Counted from the first letter of the stretch, positions 31,864 to 40,553 are shown. The stretch: DNA of 64,000 bases from an uncultured Lachnospiraceae bacterium (GCA_937877165.1 CALEFO010000194.1:67354-131353), one strand, 5' to 3'. Notes: generated from the sequence alone by a model not told the origin. Made by a program: numbers and translations.

Positions 31864-32259
31864 TTACGCTGAGATCATCTTGCCCAGCGCGTCCTGCAGC
31901 ACCTTAGAACAGCTGATCCCATTCGATTCCACATAAGTGTTCAGCCACGCCGGAATGGTAAGTGTCTTCTTCACGGCCTTCTTTCCGTATTTCTCTGCAT
32001 ATGCGTCCATATCCAGCGCGACCATGCTGACAAATCCGCCGGTCGGTGCCTGGATACTCCCCGGATCAGACGCCTTCGGGGCTTTCTTCCCATCTTCCAG
32101 ATCCGTAAGGATCCATCCGCTTGCCGCGTCTTCTGCCATAAAGAGAGCATCCGCTACCGCGTCCCCTTCCGTAATGCATCCCGGAAGATCCGGAAATTCC
32201 ACCATATATCCTTCTTCGTCATCAAACGGTGTAAACACTGCAGGATATGCAAGTTTCAT
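31864..32259 (-). CDS. hicB: HicB antitoxin
   Basis: 131 residues. N-terminal HicB fold (YPAVFTPFDDEEGYMVEFPD, LPGCITEGDAVADAL) and a C-terminal ribbon-helix-helix DNA-binding end (TLTIPAWLNTYVESNGISCS, KVLQDALG). Binds HicA and represses its own operon. GGAGGAATTCAAC precedes the ATG. Confidence 0.88.
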   Translation of the reverse strand: MKLAYPAVFTPFDDEEGYMVEFPDLPGCITEGDAVADALFMAEDAASGWILTDLEDGKKAPKASDPGSIQAPTGGFVSMVALDMDAYAEKYGKKAVKKTLTIPAWLNTYVESNGISCSKVLQDALGKMISA

Positions 32260-32308
32260 GTTGAATTCCTCCTTTTATCGTTCAAAAGATTCAGATGCAA
32301 ACAGAGCT

Positions 32309-32488
32309 TCACAGCCCCGCCTGCTTCAATATCGTCTTAGCTGTTTTGATATTGATGTCTCCGTGATGTTCCGGTATGGTTACCTTTCCTTTCTTGCTCG
32401 GGTGCTTGTATTGGTGGTGGCTTCCGACCTGCGCCACCTCATACCATCCATCAGCTTTCAGCATTTTTTCCAGTTCTCTGAATCTCAT
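32309..32488 (-). CDS. hicA: HicA mRNA interferase toxin
   Basis: 59 residues: MRFRELEKMLKADGWYEVAQ, then GSHHQYKHPSKKGKVTIPEH and DINIKTAKTILKQAGL. The GSHHQY histidine motif is the catalytic signature of HicA double-stranded-RNA-binding-fold toxins. Lies 49 bp upstream of HicB in the same operon. A promoter is likely just upstream (32490-32545, with TATATTAGTACGTATTGTAC-like AT-rich dyads). Confidence 0.9.
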   Translation of the reverse strand: MRFRELEKMLKADGWYEVAQVGSHHQYKHPSKKGKVTIPEHHGDINIKTAKTILKQAGL

Positions 32489-32547
32489 TTTCTTCTGCTC
32501 CTTACGTTTATTATATTAGTACGTATTGTACGTATTGTAAAGAAGGA

Positions 32548-32958
32548 TTACAGTTTCCTGCTCAACTCATAATAAAAACGTCTGCGCTTCTCATAGAACT
32601 GCCTTTTCCCGCACGGCATTCCTTTCGCCTGCAACTGCCAGAAGGTCCAGCCATACGCCACGCCGAGAAGCAGATAATCATAGATCTCCGGTGCAGCCTC
32701 CCGCGCCGTGTTTTCTACAAGCTTCTTTTTCTTCTCCAGCGTATACCGGCGCATTGCCGTTTCTGCCGCGGCGTCATAGTCTCCGGAGGTCTGTACCTTC
32801 TCCCCGTCGTAGGTGATGGCCTTGCTGGTGTCCGGCTCCGTGCGAAGCTCCTGCACCCAGTTCGGATATTGCAGAGCAAAGTGCAGCACCGTCAGAAACT
32901 CCTCTTTCGGCAGATAGAATTCGTTTTTCTCACTCAAAATTCTGTTCCTCACTTCCAT
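32548..32958 (-). CDS. Putative late-gene regulator (RinA/ArpU-like)
   Basis: 136 residues: basic, helical, ILSEKNEFYLPKEEFLTVLH and a C-terminal GKRQFYEKRRRFYYELSRKL. The C-terminal YxxRRxFYxxL helix and position as the last gene before terminase resemble the RinA/ArpU-type activators of late transcription. Identification is by position and general form. Confidence 0.5.
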   Translation of the reverse strand: MEVRNRILSEKNEFYLPKEEFLTVLHFALQYPNWVQELRTEPDTSKAITYDGEKVQTSGDYDAAAETAMRRYTLEKKKKLVENTAREAAPEIYDYLLLGVAYGWTFWQLQAKGMPCGKRQFYEKRRRFYYELSRKL

Positions 32959-33128
32959 TCTCTCCCTGATGCTCGGTCCTTCAGATGTATGTGGCCGACA
33001 ACCTCAAACCCTGCAAACTCCGCGATGCTTTTCATCATGTTGATGACCTTTATCACATGATCCGGCGTCCGCATGGCATTGTGCACCGCATGATCCGCGG
33101 TCGGATCGCTGTACTTTTCTCCATTCAT
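32949..33128 (-). CDS. Small hypothetical protein
   Basis: 59 residues from MNGEKYSDPTADHAVHNAMR. His-rich; conserved-looking pattern DPTADHAVHNAMR followed by helix (VIKVINMMKSIAEFAG). Overlaps the next gene by 10 bp. Common in this phage type by my recollection; no function known. Confidence 0.55.
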   Translation of the reverse strand: MNGEKYSDPTADHAVHNAMRTPDHVIKVINMMKSIAEFAGFEVVGHIHLKDRASGREWK

Positions 33129-33203
33129 CCCCTGTCCCCTATCACGCACAAATTCCCTGAGAAGACGGAAATCTTCTCAGGGGAAAATCTGCCGTTAAAG
33201 CGA

Positions 33204-33416
33204 TCATTTATTTGCTTTTCCAGTGTTTTCTACACCTATAACGAGCTTTTTCTCCAGCGCACAAAACACCTTATCAGCACTTTCCACCGTCATTTTTTTC
33301 TTTCCATTCTCCCAATAAGTAATTGAGCGAATCGTAACGCCTGCCTTCTTTGCCAATTCTGCCTGCGTCATGCCTTTCCTGATGCGTGTTTCTTTTAAAA
33401 TTTTTCCTAGTTCCAT
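33204..33416 (-). CDS. Xre-family HTH regulator
   Basis: 70 residues: MELGKILKETRIRKGMTQAE, then LAKKAGVTIRSITYWENGKK, a complete single HTH_3 domain. Probably a secondary repressor or activator within the middle region, between SSB and the late genes. Confidence 0.85.
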   Translation of the reverse strand: MELGKILKETRIRKGMTQAELAKKAGVTIRSITYWENGKKKMTVESADKVFCALEKKLVIGVENTGKANK

Positions 33417-33429
33417 TTGTGTCTTTCTC

Positions 33430-33957
33430 TCAGTTGAACGGCAGCTCTTCGTCGATGCCTTCCGAGATGTTCATGAAGCCATCCAAGGCTCCCTGCTGCC
33501 ACGATCCGCCGCCAGCATCCTGCTGCCCCGGTTTGCCTTCCTGCTGCCCCTGCGGCTGTCCGGATCCTGCTGCCTGAGAGCTTCCCTGGCTGTACTGCGC
33601 CGCCATCTGATCATCCACCGCGTTCCGGCCGGCATCCTGCCTGCTCTCTGCAAATTCCTGACCATCCACAACCACATCCGTTGTGTAGGCCTTCGTTCCG
33701 TCCTGTCTGGTATAGCTTCCGGTCTGGATCCTGCCAGAAACGCAAATCTTGCTTCCCTTGTGCAGATACTTCTGCGCGAATTCTCCCGCCTTGCCGAAGG
33801 CGACGCAGGAAATAAAGTCTGCCGACTGCTCTTCGCCTTTCCCGCGCCTCCGGTCCACGGCCAGCGTGTACCTCGCGATTGTCACAGGCTCCGCGGCCTG
33901 TGACTGTCTTATGTCCGGATCCTTGGTCAGGCGTCCCATCAGCACTACTCTGTTCAT
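33430..33957 (-). CDS. ssb: Single-stranded DNA-binding protein
   Basis: 175 residues. OB fold (MNRVVLMGRLTKDPDIRQSQ; DFISCVAFGKAGEFAQKYLH; GRIQTGSYTRQDG), a Gln/Gly-rich linker (QPQGQQEGKPGQQDAGG) and the acidic tip EGIDEELPFN, which recruits replication partners. Overlaps the MazG-like stop by 4 bp. Confidence 0.95.
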   Translation of the reverse strand: MNRVVLMGRLTKDPDIRQSQAAEPVTIARYTLAVDRRRGKGEEQSADFISCVAFGKAGEFAQKYLHKGSKICVSGRIQTGSYTRQDGTKAYTTDVVVDGQEFAESRQDAGRNAVDDQMAAQYSQGSSQAAGSGQPQGQQEGKPGQQDAGGGSWQQGALDGFMNISEGIDEELPFN

Positions 33958-34265
33958 TTCTCTACCCCCAATTCTCCAATTCTCTCCTTCGTGCGGATCT
34001 GCTTTGATCTGATAAACTCCTGCAGATCTTCCTCCGAAATATCAAAGAGCTTCTGCAGCTCACGGATCACAATCAGCGTATCCGCCATCTCCTCTACCAG
34101 ATGGGCCTTACGGTACGAATCCAGCCCATACCGGCAGACCTTGCAGATTGCCTGAATCAGCTCCGCCGGTTCTTCCCTGGCAACATCCAGAATGAGATTC
34201 TTTGGAAAAAGCTCAATCACCTTTGCAATAACCTCATCATCAAATTCAAGTTCTACTGTCTGCAT
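33954..34265 (-). CDS. MazG-like nucleotide pyrophosphohydrolase
   Basis: 103 residues: REEPAELIQAICKVCRYGLD and EEMADTLIVIRELQKLFDIS give the paired EExxE / ExxD metal-binding helices of MazG-type enzymes, which hydrolyse NTPs. Phage versions may lower alarmone or odd-nucleotide levels. Between the coupling peptide and SSB. Confidence 0.8.
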   Translation of the reverse strand: MQTVELEFDDEVIAKVIELFPKNLILDVAREEPAELIQAICKVCRYGLDSYRKAHLVEEMADTLIVIRELQKLFDISEEDLQEFIRSKQIRTKERIGELGVEK

Positions 34266-34324
34266 TCCTTCTCCTTCCTACGGAGTATTTCCCGCACGTA
34301 CTCTTCCATGGTCTGACGTTTCAT
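34253..34324 (-). CDS. Possible 23-residue coupling peptide
   Basis: MKRQTMEEYVREILRRKEK, a basic amphipathic helix. Its ATG overlaps the upstream stop (ATGA) and its stop overlaps the MazG start, so it may simply carry ribosomes between the two genes. Coding status uncertain. Confidence 0.35.
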   Translation of the reverse strand: MKRQTMEEYVREILRRKEKECRQ

Positions 34325-34878
34325 TCTATGATCCCCTCCTTTGCCAGCTCATACAGATTGATGCCTGCTTCCTCCCGGCAGGCTTTCCACAGCTTTTTGT
34401 AATCGTCCCGGTATTCTCCGCGGATCTCCTGTACCAGTGTGACCAGCTTCACCAGCATATCGGCGGAGAATCCATAGTCCATACAGCGGTACAGGGCAAG
34501 GAACAGCGCCGCCTCCATCATGGTTCCCATCCATTTCGCCTGCTGCACCCGCATATAGCAGAATTCCGGCGTTGTAAGCTCCACCTCTTCCTTCGGCGTC
34601 CCGTTCAGATAAACAAGATCGTGCCAGGATGGACTGTCCTCCGTCGGTTTCAGCTCTATTCCGGTTTCCTCTTCCAGCATCATCAGGATGGATACGTTTT
34701 CCTGCTGCGCGCATTCATTCCAAACCCTTTGTGTCTCCATGAGCAGGTCATGAAGGCGCTTCGTTCCGAACCTCCATCCCCTGTGAAGAGCGATGCAGGC
34801 CGCTGCCAGCATGATCCGGACCCATTTGCGGCCTTCCATCTCCATTTTCCGCAGTGCTCTTGCCCTGGTATTATTCAT
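34321..34878 (-). CDS. Hypothetical helical phage protein
   Basis: 185 residues, all-helical: CIALHRGWRFGTKRLHDLLM, SWHDLVYLNG, YRCMDYGFSADMLVKLVTLV. Probably a conserved replication-region protein of Firmicutes phages; no catalytic motif. Overlaps the TM protein upstream and the peptide downstream. Confidence 0.6.
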   Translation of the reverse strand: MNNTRARALRKMEMEGRKWVRIMLAAACIALHRGWRFGTKRLHDLLMETQRVWNECAQQENVSILMMLEEETGIELKPTEDSPSWHDLVYLNGTPKEEVELTTPEFCYMRVQQAKWMGTMMEAALFLALYRCMDYGFSADMLVKLVTLVQEIRGEYRDDYKKLWKACREEAGINLYELAKEGIIE

Positions 34879-35053
34879 CCTCTCCTCCGATCCGGAAATC
34901 TTCCATCTTCGTTCCCTGCGCCAGTGCTATGGCCATGACTGCCACAATGACCAGAGAAACACCCGCTGCCACCTTCAGGGCGGTTCCTGCTGCCGCCCTG
35001 ATTCTCCTCCCTGCAATTCTCTCAGCAGGCTTCGTTCTTTCTGTTCTCCACAT
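34871..35053 (-). CDS. Single-span membrane protein
   Basis: 60 residues from MWRTERTKPAE; basic N-terminus, one hydrophobic helix (AAAGTALKVAAGVSLVIVAV), acidic end. The start overlaps the helicase stop by 32 bp; an ATG 9 bp further up is also possible. Function unknown. Confidence 0.5.
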   Translation of the reverse strand: MWRTERTKPAERIAGRRIRAAAGTALKVAAGVSLVIVAVMAIALAQGTKMEDFRIGGEDE

Positions 35054-37622
35054 CCTGCTCATCCTTCCCTTCATCCATGAAATCAAACAGCGTCGGCATA
35101 TCAATCTCGCTCTCTGCCGCCTGCAGATAGCCCACACCGTCGCGGAAATAATCACAGTTCAGCTCGCAGCCTTTCCCCTTGCGTCCCATCTTCACCGCAA
35201 CCATCGGGACCGTCATCAGGCCGCCGAACGGATCATAGACAAGATCGCCCTTGTTGCTGTACCGGTTGATGATCCTCTCCACGATGTCGATCTGAAGCGG
35301 GCAGACGTGCATCTGGAGCTTTCTCCTGGACTGGTTCGTGTTCAGCGTCTTCATGCGGTTGATATCGTCCCAGACCTCGGAAAGATTCCAGGAACCGGGT
35401 GCCACCACCATGAAGGTCGCCGGAAGCCGTCCGTCTTTGTCCAACTCTTCTGCAAGCTTCACATGATCCTCATAGCTGTACACCGTCCCGCGGCTGTATT
35501 CCCGGTACACCTTCTGAAGGTTCTTCGTGCTGATATCCTTCAGTTCCTCCTTGCTCACCAGCCGGTCGCCGGAGGATCGCCAATAGCCGTGTGCGTCAAT
35601 CTGCCACTGCGCCCTGGTATATTCTTCCTTCGTCTTGGTCACCGGCTCATCCGCGTAGGCGTTCGACCGGTCCGTCGGAAGCTTCCGGAACAGAAGAATG
35701 TATTCCGGGCAGCCTACGCCCATCTTCGAGCCGTCCTTGCACTGTTCGGACCATCCGAGGCGGTAGGTCTGGTTATTCTCCCGGACTACATCCGTCACGA
35801 CGGTAATCATTCCCATGTACTGGAACCCATGCTTCATGTAGTGCTCAATGCACAGCGCATGGAACGGCTCAATCGTCGGCATCCCGGTGCCCGTCGCATT
35901 CCCGAACAATACGCGGTCCTTGACGTGGATGGCGGCCACTCTTCCCGGCTTCAGAACGCGCAGCAGCTCCGGCGTCAGAAAGTCCATCTGTTCAAAAAAG
36001 CGTTCGGTATTCTCGTTATGCCCGAAATCGTTATAATTCGCGCTGTATTCGTAGTGATTGCCGAAGGGGATGGATGTATGGATCAACCCCACGCTGTTGT
36101 CCGGCATCCTTCTGGTCTCTTCTACACAGTCGTCATTGACTGCTTCATAGTGTTCTCCCGTTACTCTCACTGTCTTCACTCCCATCTTCCGGCGGATCAG
36201 CTCCGGAACTTCTGCATTGTTCAGCCCGTATTTCTTCACTATCTCCACCATCTTCTCCACCATGTGGTTGTGATCCTTCCACTTCCGCAGGAGCGTGTCC
36301 TTGATCTCCCGTTCCGACTCCATGTAGATAATGTCGATCACAACCGGCTGATCCTGAAGGAACCGGTAAATACGGTGAATTGCCTGGATAAAATCGTTGA
36401 ACTCATAATCAATGCCAAGAAAGATCGCACGGTGGCAGTGCCTCTGAAAATTGCAGCCGGATCCGGACAGCTCCTTCTTCGTTGCGAAGATCCGGAAGTT
36501 GCCTTCCGAGAAGTCAATCACCCGCTGTTCCCGCTTGTCGTAGTCCATGGAGCCGTAGATATCCACGGTTTCCGGAATGGCTGCTTTGATCGCGTGCCGC
36601 TCTGCTTCCAGATCGTGCCAGATGATGAAGTGATCGTCCGGGCTTGCCGTGACAATCTCTTTTGCCTTCTCCACTCTCTGCCCGATGCTGGTCCGCTTCA
36701 CGTCTGCCGCCGATTTCAGATCCAGCGCCGCATCCTCGAACAGCTGCATCTGGCCGTTCCGGTCCTGTGTCTTGCCGTACTCCACGGGGAGTTCAATCCA
36801 GTTGACCGTAAGCGGCGGCAGGTCATAGCCTTCGTCCGAATACTCCGGATTCAGGTCGGACGGCTTCGTAACGAAGAGTGCCCAGCTTCCCAGCCACGTC
36901 CAGAATTCATCCTCCTGCGTCGGGTACAGTGTCAGGTTGTTCGCCTTCGTGCTGTCCCTCTGGAAAAACCTCGTCAGGGCCTGTCCGGTGTCCATGATTT
37001 CCAGATACCCAGCATAATGGATCAGCTCCTTGTACCGGTTCGGGGAAGGCGTCGCCGTGGCGACAAGCTTATATTTCACGCCCTTGAACTTGTCAAGGAA
37101 CGTCTGATAGGTCTTACTGCCGAAGCTTCGCAGCACTGAGGCTTCATCCAGACTCGTCGCCGCGAAGAACGCCGGATCAATGTCCCCGTCCCGCACTCTT
37201 TCGTAGTTCGTCAGAAGGATTTCTTCGCCTGCTGCCTTTACCTCTTCCATGGTCTTCACATAACGGGGCTTCTCATACCCCAGAACCTGCACGGCGTCCC
37301 GTGTAAATTCCTGCTTCACGCCAAGGGGAAGGACAATCAGCGCCTGCCCGCCTTCGTGCCTGGCTGCCTGATGGCAGAACTCAATCTCCTGCACCGTCTT
37401 GCCAAGGCCGAAGCTCTCGAACAGCGCTCTTCTTCCTCCCCGCAGTGCCCAGCGCACGGCATCCTTCTGGTGTGGCTTCAATGCCGGGTTGATCTCTCCT
37501 GCTGCCACCTCGAACCCGGACGATGGTGCAAGCTCTACTTTCGACTGCAAAAATTCCTGATACGTCATCTCATAAAAGGAGCCGATATATCTATTACCCG
37601 GCCGGGGCCCGTCTCCTTTCAT
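35022..37622 (-). CDS. Helicase-DNA methyltransferase fusion
   Basis: 866 residues. Residues 1-470 are an SF2/SNF2-type helicase: Walker A FESFGLGKT, motif II SLDEAS, motif III ATATPSPN, motif VI QAIHRIYR. Residues about 485-850 are an amino-methyltransferase with motif IV HTSIPFGN before motif I (VYDPFGGLMT), the beta-class order for N4-C or N6-A methylation; IPF replaces the usual PPY/PPF. Such fusions occur in phage replication modules and may modify phage DNA against host restriction. ATG at 37568 (MTYQEF) is an alternative start. Confidence 0.82.
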   Translation of the reverse strand: MKGDGPRPGNRYIGSFYEMTYQEFLQSKVELAPSSGFEVAAGEINPALKPHQKDAVRWALRGGRRALFESFGLGKTVQEIEFCHQAARHEGGQALIVLPLGVKQEFTRDAVQVLGYEKPRYVKTMEEVKAAGEEILLTNYERVRDGDIDPAFFAATSLDEASVLRSFGSKTYQTFLDKFKGVKYKLVATATPSPNRYKELIHYAGYLEIMDTGQALTRFFQRDSTKANNLTLYPTQEDEFWTWLGSWALFVTKPSDLNPEYSDEGYDLPPLTVNWIELPVEYGKTQDRNGQMQLFEDAALDLKSAADVKRTSIGQRVEKAKEIVTASPDDHFIIWHDLEAERHAIKAAIPETVDIYGSMDYDKREQRVIDFSEGNFRIFATKKELSGSGCNFQRHCHRAIFLGIDYEFNDFIQAIHRIYRFLQDQPVVIDIIYMESEREIKDTLLRKWKDHNHMVEKMVEIVKKYGLNNAEVPELIRRKMGVKTVRVTGEHYEAVNDDCVEETRRMPDNSVGLIHTSIPFGNHYEYSANYNDFGHNENTERFFEQMDFLTPELLRVLKPGRVAAIHVKDRVLFGNATGTGMPTIEPFHALCIEHYMKHGFQYMGMITVVTDVVRENNQTYRLGWSEQCKDGSKMGVGCPEYILLFRKLPTDRSNAYADEPVTKTKEEYTRAQWQIDAHGYWRSSGDRLVSKEELKDISTKNLQKVYREYSRGTVYSYEDHVKLAEELDKDGRLPATFMVVAPGSWNLSEVWDDINRMKTLNTNQSRRKLQMHVCPLQIDIVERIINRYSNKGDLVYDPFGGLMTVPMVAVKMGRKGKGCELNCDYFRDGVGYLQAAESEIDMPTLFDFMDEGKDEQDVENRKNEAC

Positions 37623-37765
37623 CTTTTCCCAGCGGTCCGGATTTGTCCGAATCTGTCCGGCCTGTCCGTTCCGCTTTTGTCCATTTCTGTCTTTTCTGCG
37701 CAGATTATGGCTGATTTTCTGCCATTTTCCGCCCTTTCTCTAAAATGCCATCGCGCACGTGAAAT

Positions 37766-38152
37766 TCACGTGCAGACTTCCATTTTCTCTGTGCTCTTTT
37801 CGCGCAGATTATGGCTATTCCTCCCTATGAAATTCTCCCCGAAGATCTCCATCCACTCCTCATGCGTATGCCCTGGCAGGCTCTCCCACTTCTCCTGTGC
37901 CATTTCCTGCAGCATCCGCTGATATCCGTTGAACTCCGGATGATGGACCGCCTCCCGGCAGCCTTCTATATCGCCTTCGTGATGCTTCACGCACAGGTGA
38001 ACCCACAAACCGTAGTGTTCTGACAGCTTCCGGTTCTTCCCTGGGAAAATATGGTGCTTGTGCAGTGCCCGTTTTTCCATATCATCGCCGTCCAGCAGGG
38101 CGCAGAGGAAACACACCCTGCTGCCCTTCGGCTCCATGATGGATTTACTCAT
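37766..38152 (-). CDS. HNH-like zinc/His protein
   Basis: 128 residues from MSKSIMEPKGSRVC. CFLC near the start, then KRALHKHHIFPGKNRKLSEH, GLWVHLCVKHHEG. The HKHHIF histidine cluster and CxxC pair resemble an HNH/His-Me finger nuclease seen in Firmicutes phage replication regions. The start at 38152 overlaps the upstream stop by 8 bp. The next 143 bp (37623-37765) before the helicase gene show no gene. Confidence 0.6.
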   Translation of the reverse strand: MSKSIMEPKGSRVCFLCALLDGDDMEKRALHKHHIFPGKNRKLSEHYGLWVHLCVKHHEGDIEGCREAVHHPEFNGYQRMLQEMAQEKWESLPGHTHEEWMEIFGENFIGRNSHNLREKSTEKMEVCT

Positions 38153-38600
38153 CCTGTACCTGCTCCATCTCCACGGCGTCCTCCACCGTGGTGACAATCG
38201 TCTCGGAGAGCTTCACACTGACCGCGCCGCTCTTCGTCAATGTCATGGACGCCTTCGCGCCGTTTCCCAGTCCGATGCTGACCCCGTGAAAGATTCCATG
38301 AGCCGTTGCGTCCGCCGCATCACTCAGGATCTTCGCCGCATCCGGGAACCGCGGTGCAATCACCTTTGCCGCCGCGGTCCTCGCCTTGCTGGCTTCATAG
38401 CGGATATTGCGCTCCCGGATTGCGCTGTCGCAGTTGCACTCATCCGTCGCGATCCTGTCCAGCTCCTCCTGTGACATGCCTCCGGCGAACCGGACCAGTC
38501 TCCGCTGTCCACAGAAACGGCAGGTTCCCATCTCTGTTCCGGAATGCAGTTCTCTTTCTTCCGTCCTTTCTTCTGTCTCTTCCCTGTTCAACTCTTCCAT
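38145..38600 (-). CDS. Hypothetical zinc-ribbon protein
   Basis: 151 residues. Acidic start (EELNREETEERTEERE), CRFCGQRR and CNCD metal pair, a helical centre (ASKARTAAAKVIAPRFPDAA) and strands at the end. Resembles small phage zinc-ribbon proteins; role unknown. Overlaps both neighbours. Confidence 0.6.
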   Translation of the reverse strand: MEELNREETEERTEERELHSGTEMGTCRFCGQRRLVRFAGGMSQEELDRIATDECNCDSAIRERNIRYEASKARTAAAKVIAPRFPDAAKILSDAADATAHGIFHGVSIGLGNGAKASMTLTKSGAVSVKLSETIVTTVEDAVEMEQVQDE

Positions 38601-39082
38601 GATTCCTCTTTCTCCACGTAAAACGCGGTGTTCATCACTTCACCTTTCCATTTTTTCAGCTCATCGCAGATCTGCAGCATCATCGCTTCCTTCTTCTCAT
38701 GATCTTCCGTGTGCAGCCCTGCGAACTTATGCGGCTCCAGCCCGCACAGAAGACTTTCCCAGTCCCCGCTGTTCTTCACCTCTTCGCCGTTCTTTTTTCT
38801 CCATCCGTTTTCCTTCCACTGCCACGGCCACCCGGCATTTAAGGCCCCGATGACAGGATCCGACATAATGATCTGCACACTGCAGGGCCGGATCAGGATA
38901 TCCAGTGCGGCCGTCAAGGTCCGGAGCTGTGCCTGTTCCTTCGTGACATCAATGAGTCGCACAAATCCGCGGCGCTGTGCCTTCTGCTCTCCGGCTTCTA
39001 CCAGCCACATGCCGATGCCGCAGGACTTTCCCGGCGTTGCCCAGGATGTTTCCGCGTAGATCTTTACTTCCACCTTCCTCAC
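38588..39082 (-). CDS. RNase H-like protein, probably catalytically degenerate
   Basis: 164 residues. Strand VKIYAETSWATPGKSCGIGM, helix KEQAQLRTLTAALDIL, strand IIMSDPVIGAL, then WKENGWRKKNGEEVKNSGDW and ESLLCGLEPHKF follow the RNase HI order. The first catalytic Asp (normally in DGS) is not present, and the Glu helix is altered, so activity is doubtful. A nucleic-acid-binding role in replication is possible. Confidence 0.5.
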   Translation of the reverse strand: MRKVEVKIYAETSWATPGKSCGIGMWLVEAGEQKAQRRGFVRLIDVTKEQAQLRTLTAALDILIRPCSVQIIMSDPVIGALNAGWPWQWKENGWRKKNGEEVKNSGDWESLLCGLEPHKFAGLHTEDHEKKEAMMLQICDELKKWKGEVMNTAFYVEKEESWKS

Positions 39083-39846
39083 CCCCTTTCCGGTGCTGCT
39101 CTTCCGCGCTTTCTCTTCTCCGGCTCTTCCAGGCGGATATAGCTGATCTCCTGAAACGCCGTCCCGTCCTCATAGGTGCCACACACCGTATGGTCCTTGT
39201 CGATCGCGTAGCCCTTCCGCTCCCGCGGATCCCGGAAGCCTGCTCTTCTGGAAATTACCCGAATGGTAATCTGCGGCTCCTTCAGATTCCGTGAAGGTGT
39301 GTAAAGCTGTCCGATCTTCTTCCCTTCCGTCTCCGCGGTCCGTAATGCGTACTTCACGAAGTAGCTCGCGATGTCCGCATACTGCCCGCCGGAGTTCAGC
39401 GGCACCACGTTCACGATCTGGCCTTCTTCCCAGCACTCACGGATTTCCTTCAGATCCGCATCGGACAGGACCATGTGGATATGCCTGGAACCTCTCGGCC
39501 CGACCTCCATGGTGGCCACATATTTCATCTCCTTCCCGGCCTTCTGATACCTGGCCTTCATTCGCCGGCGGAAATTGCTGAACCGCCTTTTCATCTCTTC
39601 GGAATTCTCCGGTGCCTGTGCTTTCTTCCATGAGAGCGTCACCAGAGCATCCTTCCCGTCTTCGAAATTCGCATTGAGCTTCCACCGAAGCCTTGCCTCT
39701 GCTCTTTTCAGGTGTGCCCTCTTCGTACTCTCCGGTGATTCCTTCTCCGGAGGTCCGCCCCTTCCTCTCATCCCATAACGGGGAGCGATGAGCCTCTGAA
39801 CCTCCAGCACCTTCCCCGCACGGATGATCTTCTCTATCCCTCGCAT
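39079..39846 (-). CDS. HUH-type Rep-like replication protein
   Basis: 255 residues from MRGIEKIIRAGK. Core strand with His pair GSRHIHMVLS (HUH), then a helix with candidate tyrosines YADIASYFVKYAL, as in the rolling-circle replication-associated (ORF2/G2P-like) proteins of Firmicutes prophages. Would nick DNA at an origin. Overlaps the RNase H-like gene (ATGA). The N-terminus is basic. Confidence 0.7.
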   Translation of the reverse strand: MRGIEKIIRAGKVLEVQRLIAPRYGMRGRGGPPEKESPESTKRAHLKRAEARLRWKLNANFEDGKDALVTLSWKKAQAPENSEEMKRRFSNFRRRMKARYQKAGKEMKYVATMEVGPRGSRHIHMVLSDADLKEIRECWEEGQIVNVVPLNSGGQYADIASYFVKYALRTAETEGKKIGQLYTPSRNLKEPQITIRVISRRAGFRDPRERKGYAIDKDHTVCGTYEDGTAFQEISYIRLEEPEKRKRGRAAPERG

Positions 39847-40026
39847 TTCCCTGCCTTTCCGGATGAACACGGTCGTAAGTTGGATTACTTTACCGCGTCG
39901 CGAAAGCGGATCCGCCCCGCTTCCTCCTGTCATTTTTCTTGTGGTTTTCGGAAAATGCGCTATACTAAATGTTGTGGTGCCGTATGGCGCATTTCCCGGG
40001 GAGGCGGTTTTCTCAGAACCGTCTCC

Positions 40027-40209
40027 TCATTTTCTTTCCAGACTTCCCCAGACCGCCGCGCAGTCCGTCCGGGCTATTTGATGGTCCATTTCGTCCCGAG
40101 TCAGATGCTCCCGCCTCAGATCTCCGCAGATCCGGCTGCAGTAGTCCTTTCCCTTCGCTCTGGTGACCTCTTCTCTTGTCCTGATTCCGAACATGCAGTT
40201 AATAATCAT
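40027..40209 (-). CDS. Small cysteine-containing hypothetical protein
   Basis: 60 residues (MIINCMFGIRTREEVTRAKG; DYCSRICGDLRRE). Its ATG overlaps the upstream HTH gene stop (ATGA), which supports translation. A dyad GGAGGCGGTT / AACCGTCTCC lies just past the stop (40000-40026). Function unknown. Confidence 0.5.
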   Translation of the reverse strand: MIINCMFGIRTREEVTRAKGKDYCSRICGDLRREHLTRDEMDHQIARTDCAAVWGSLERK

Positions 40210-40553
40210 CCTGTTACCCCGCGGGTTGCCTGAATCCGCACGGCTCCCCGGCTCACGCCGAACTCGGCTCCCAGCTCTGTCCAGCTTCTCCCGGCGGCGT
40301 TCTGCTGACGCAAATAGGCTCTTTCTTCATCCGTCCATACATGGAAGCCCTTTCTTACACAGGGCTTTGCGGCCTTCTTCGCCGCTGCTCCAGCTTTCCG
40401 TTTCTGCTGCATCACCTGCGCCGCGGCCTTCCGTCTTCTCTGCACCGCTTTCTGCTCTGTCCAGCCTTCCGGAAGCTCCGGCTTCGCTCTATACTCGTGC
40501 GTCGCCGGGAGTTTCGTCTCCGGAAGCGCCACCTTCCTTACTCTTGCCTGCAT
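40206..40553 (-). CDS. HTH DNA-binding protein
   Basis: 115 residues, very basic N-terminal half (RRRKAAAQVMQQKRKAGAAA) and a C-terminal Myb/GcrA-like HTH: HVWTDEERAYLRQQNAAGRS, WTELGAEFGVSRGAV. Early regulator or nucleoid-binding protein. Confidence 0.7.
   Translation of the reverse strand: MQARVRKVALPETKLPATHEYRAKPELPEGWTEQKAVQRRRKAAAQVMQQKRKAGAAAKKAAKPCVRKGFHVWTDEERAYLRQQNAAGRSWTELGAEFGVSRGAVRIQATRGVTG

Noticed and set aside
34854..37139. A 761-codon plus-strand frame opposite the helicase-methyltransferase
   Set aside because: Antisense to a gene with full helicase and methyltransferase motifs; composition is that of a GC-rich shadow frame.
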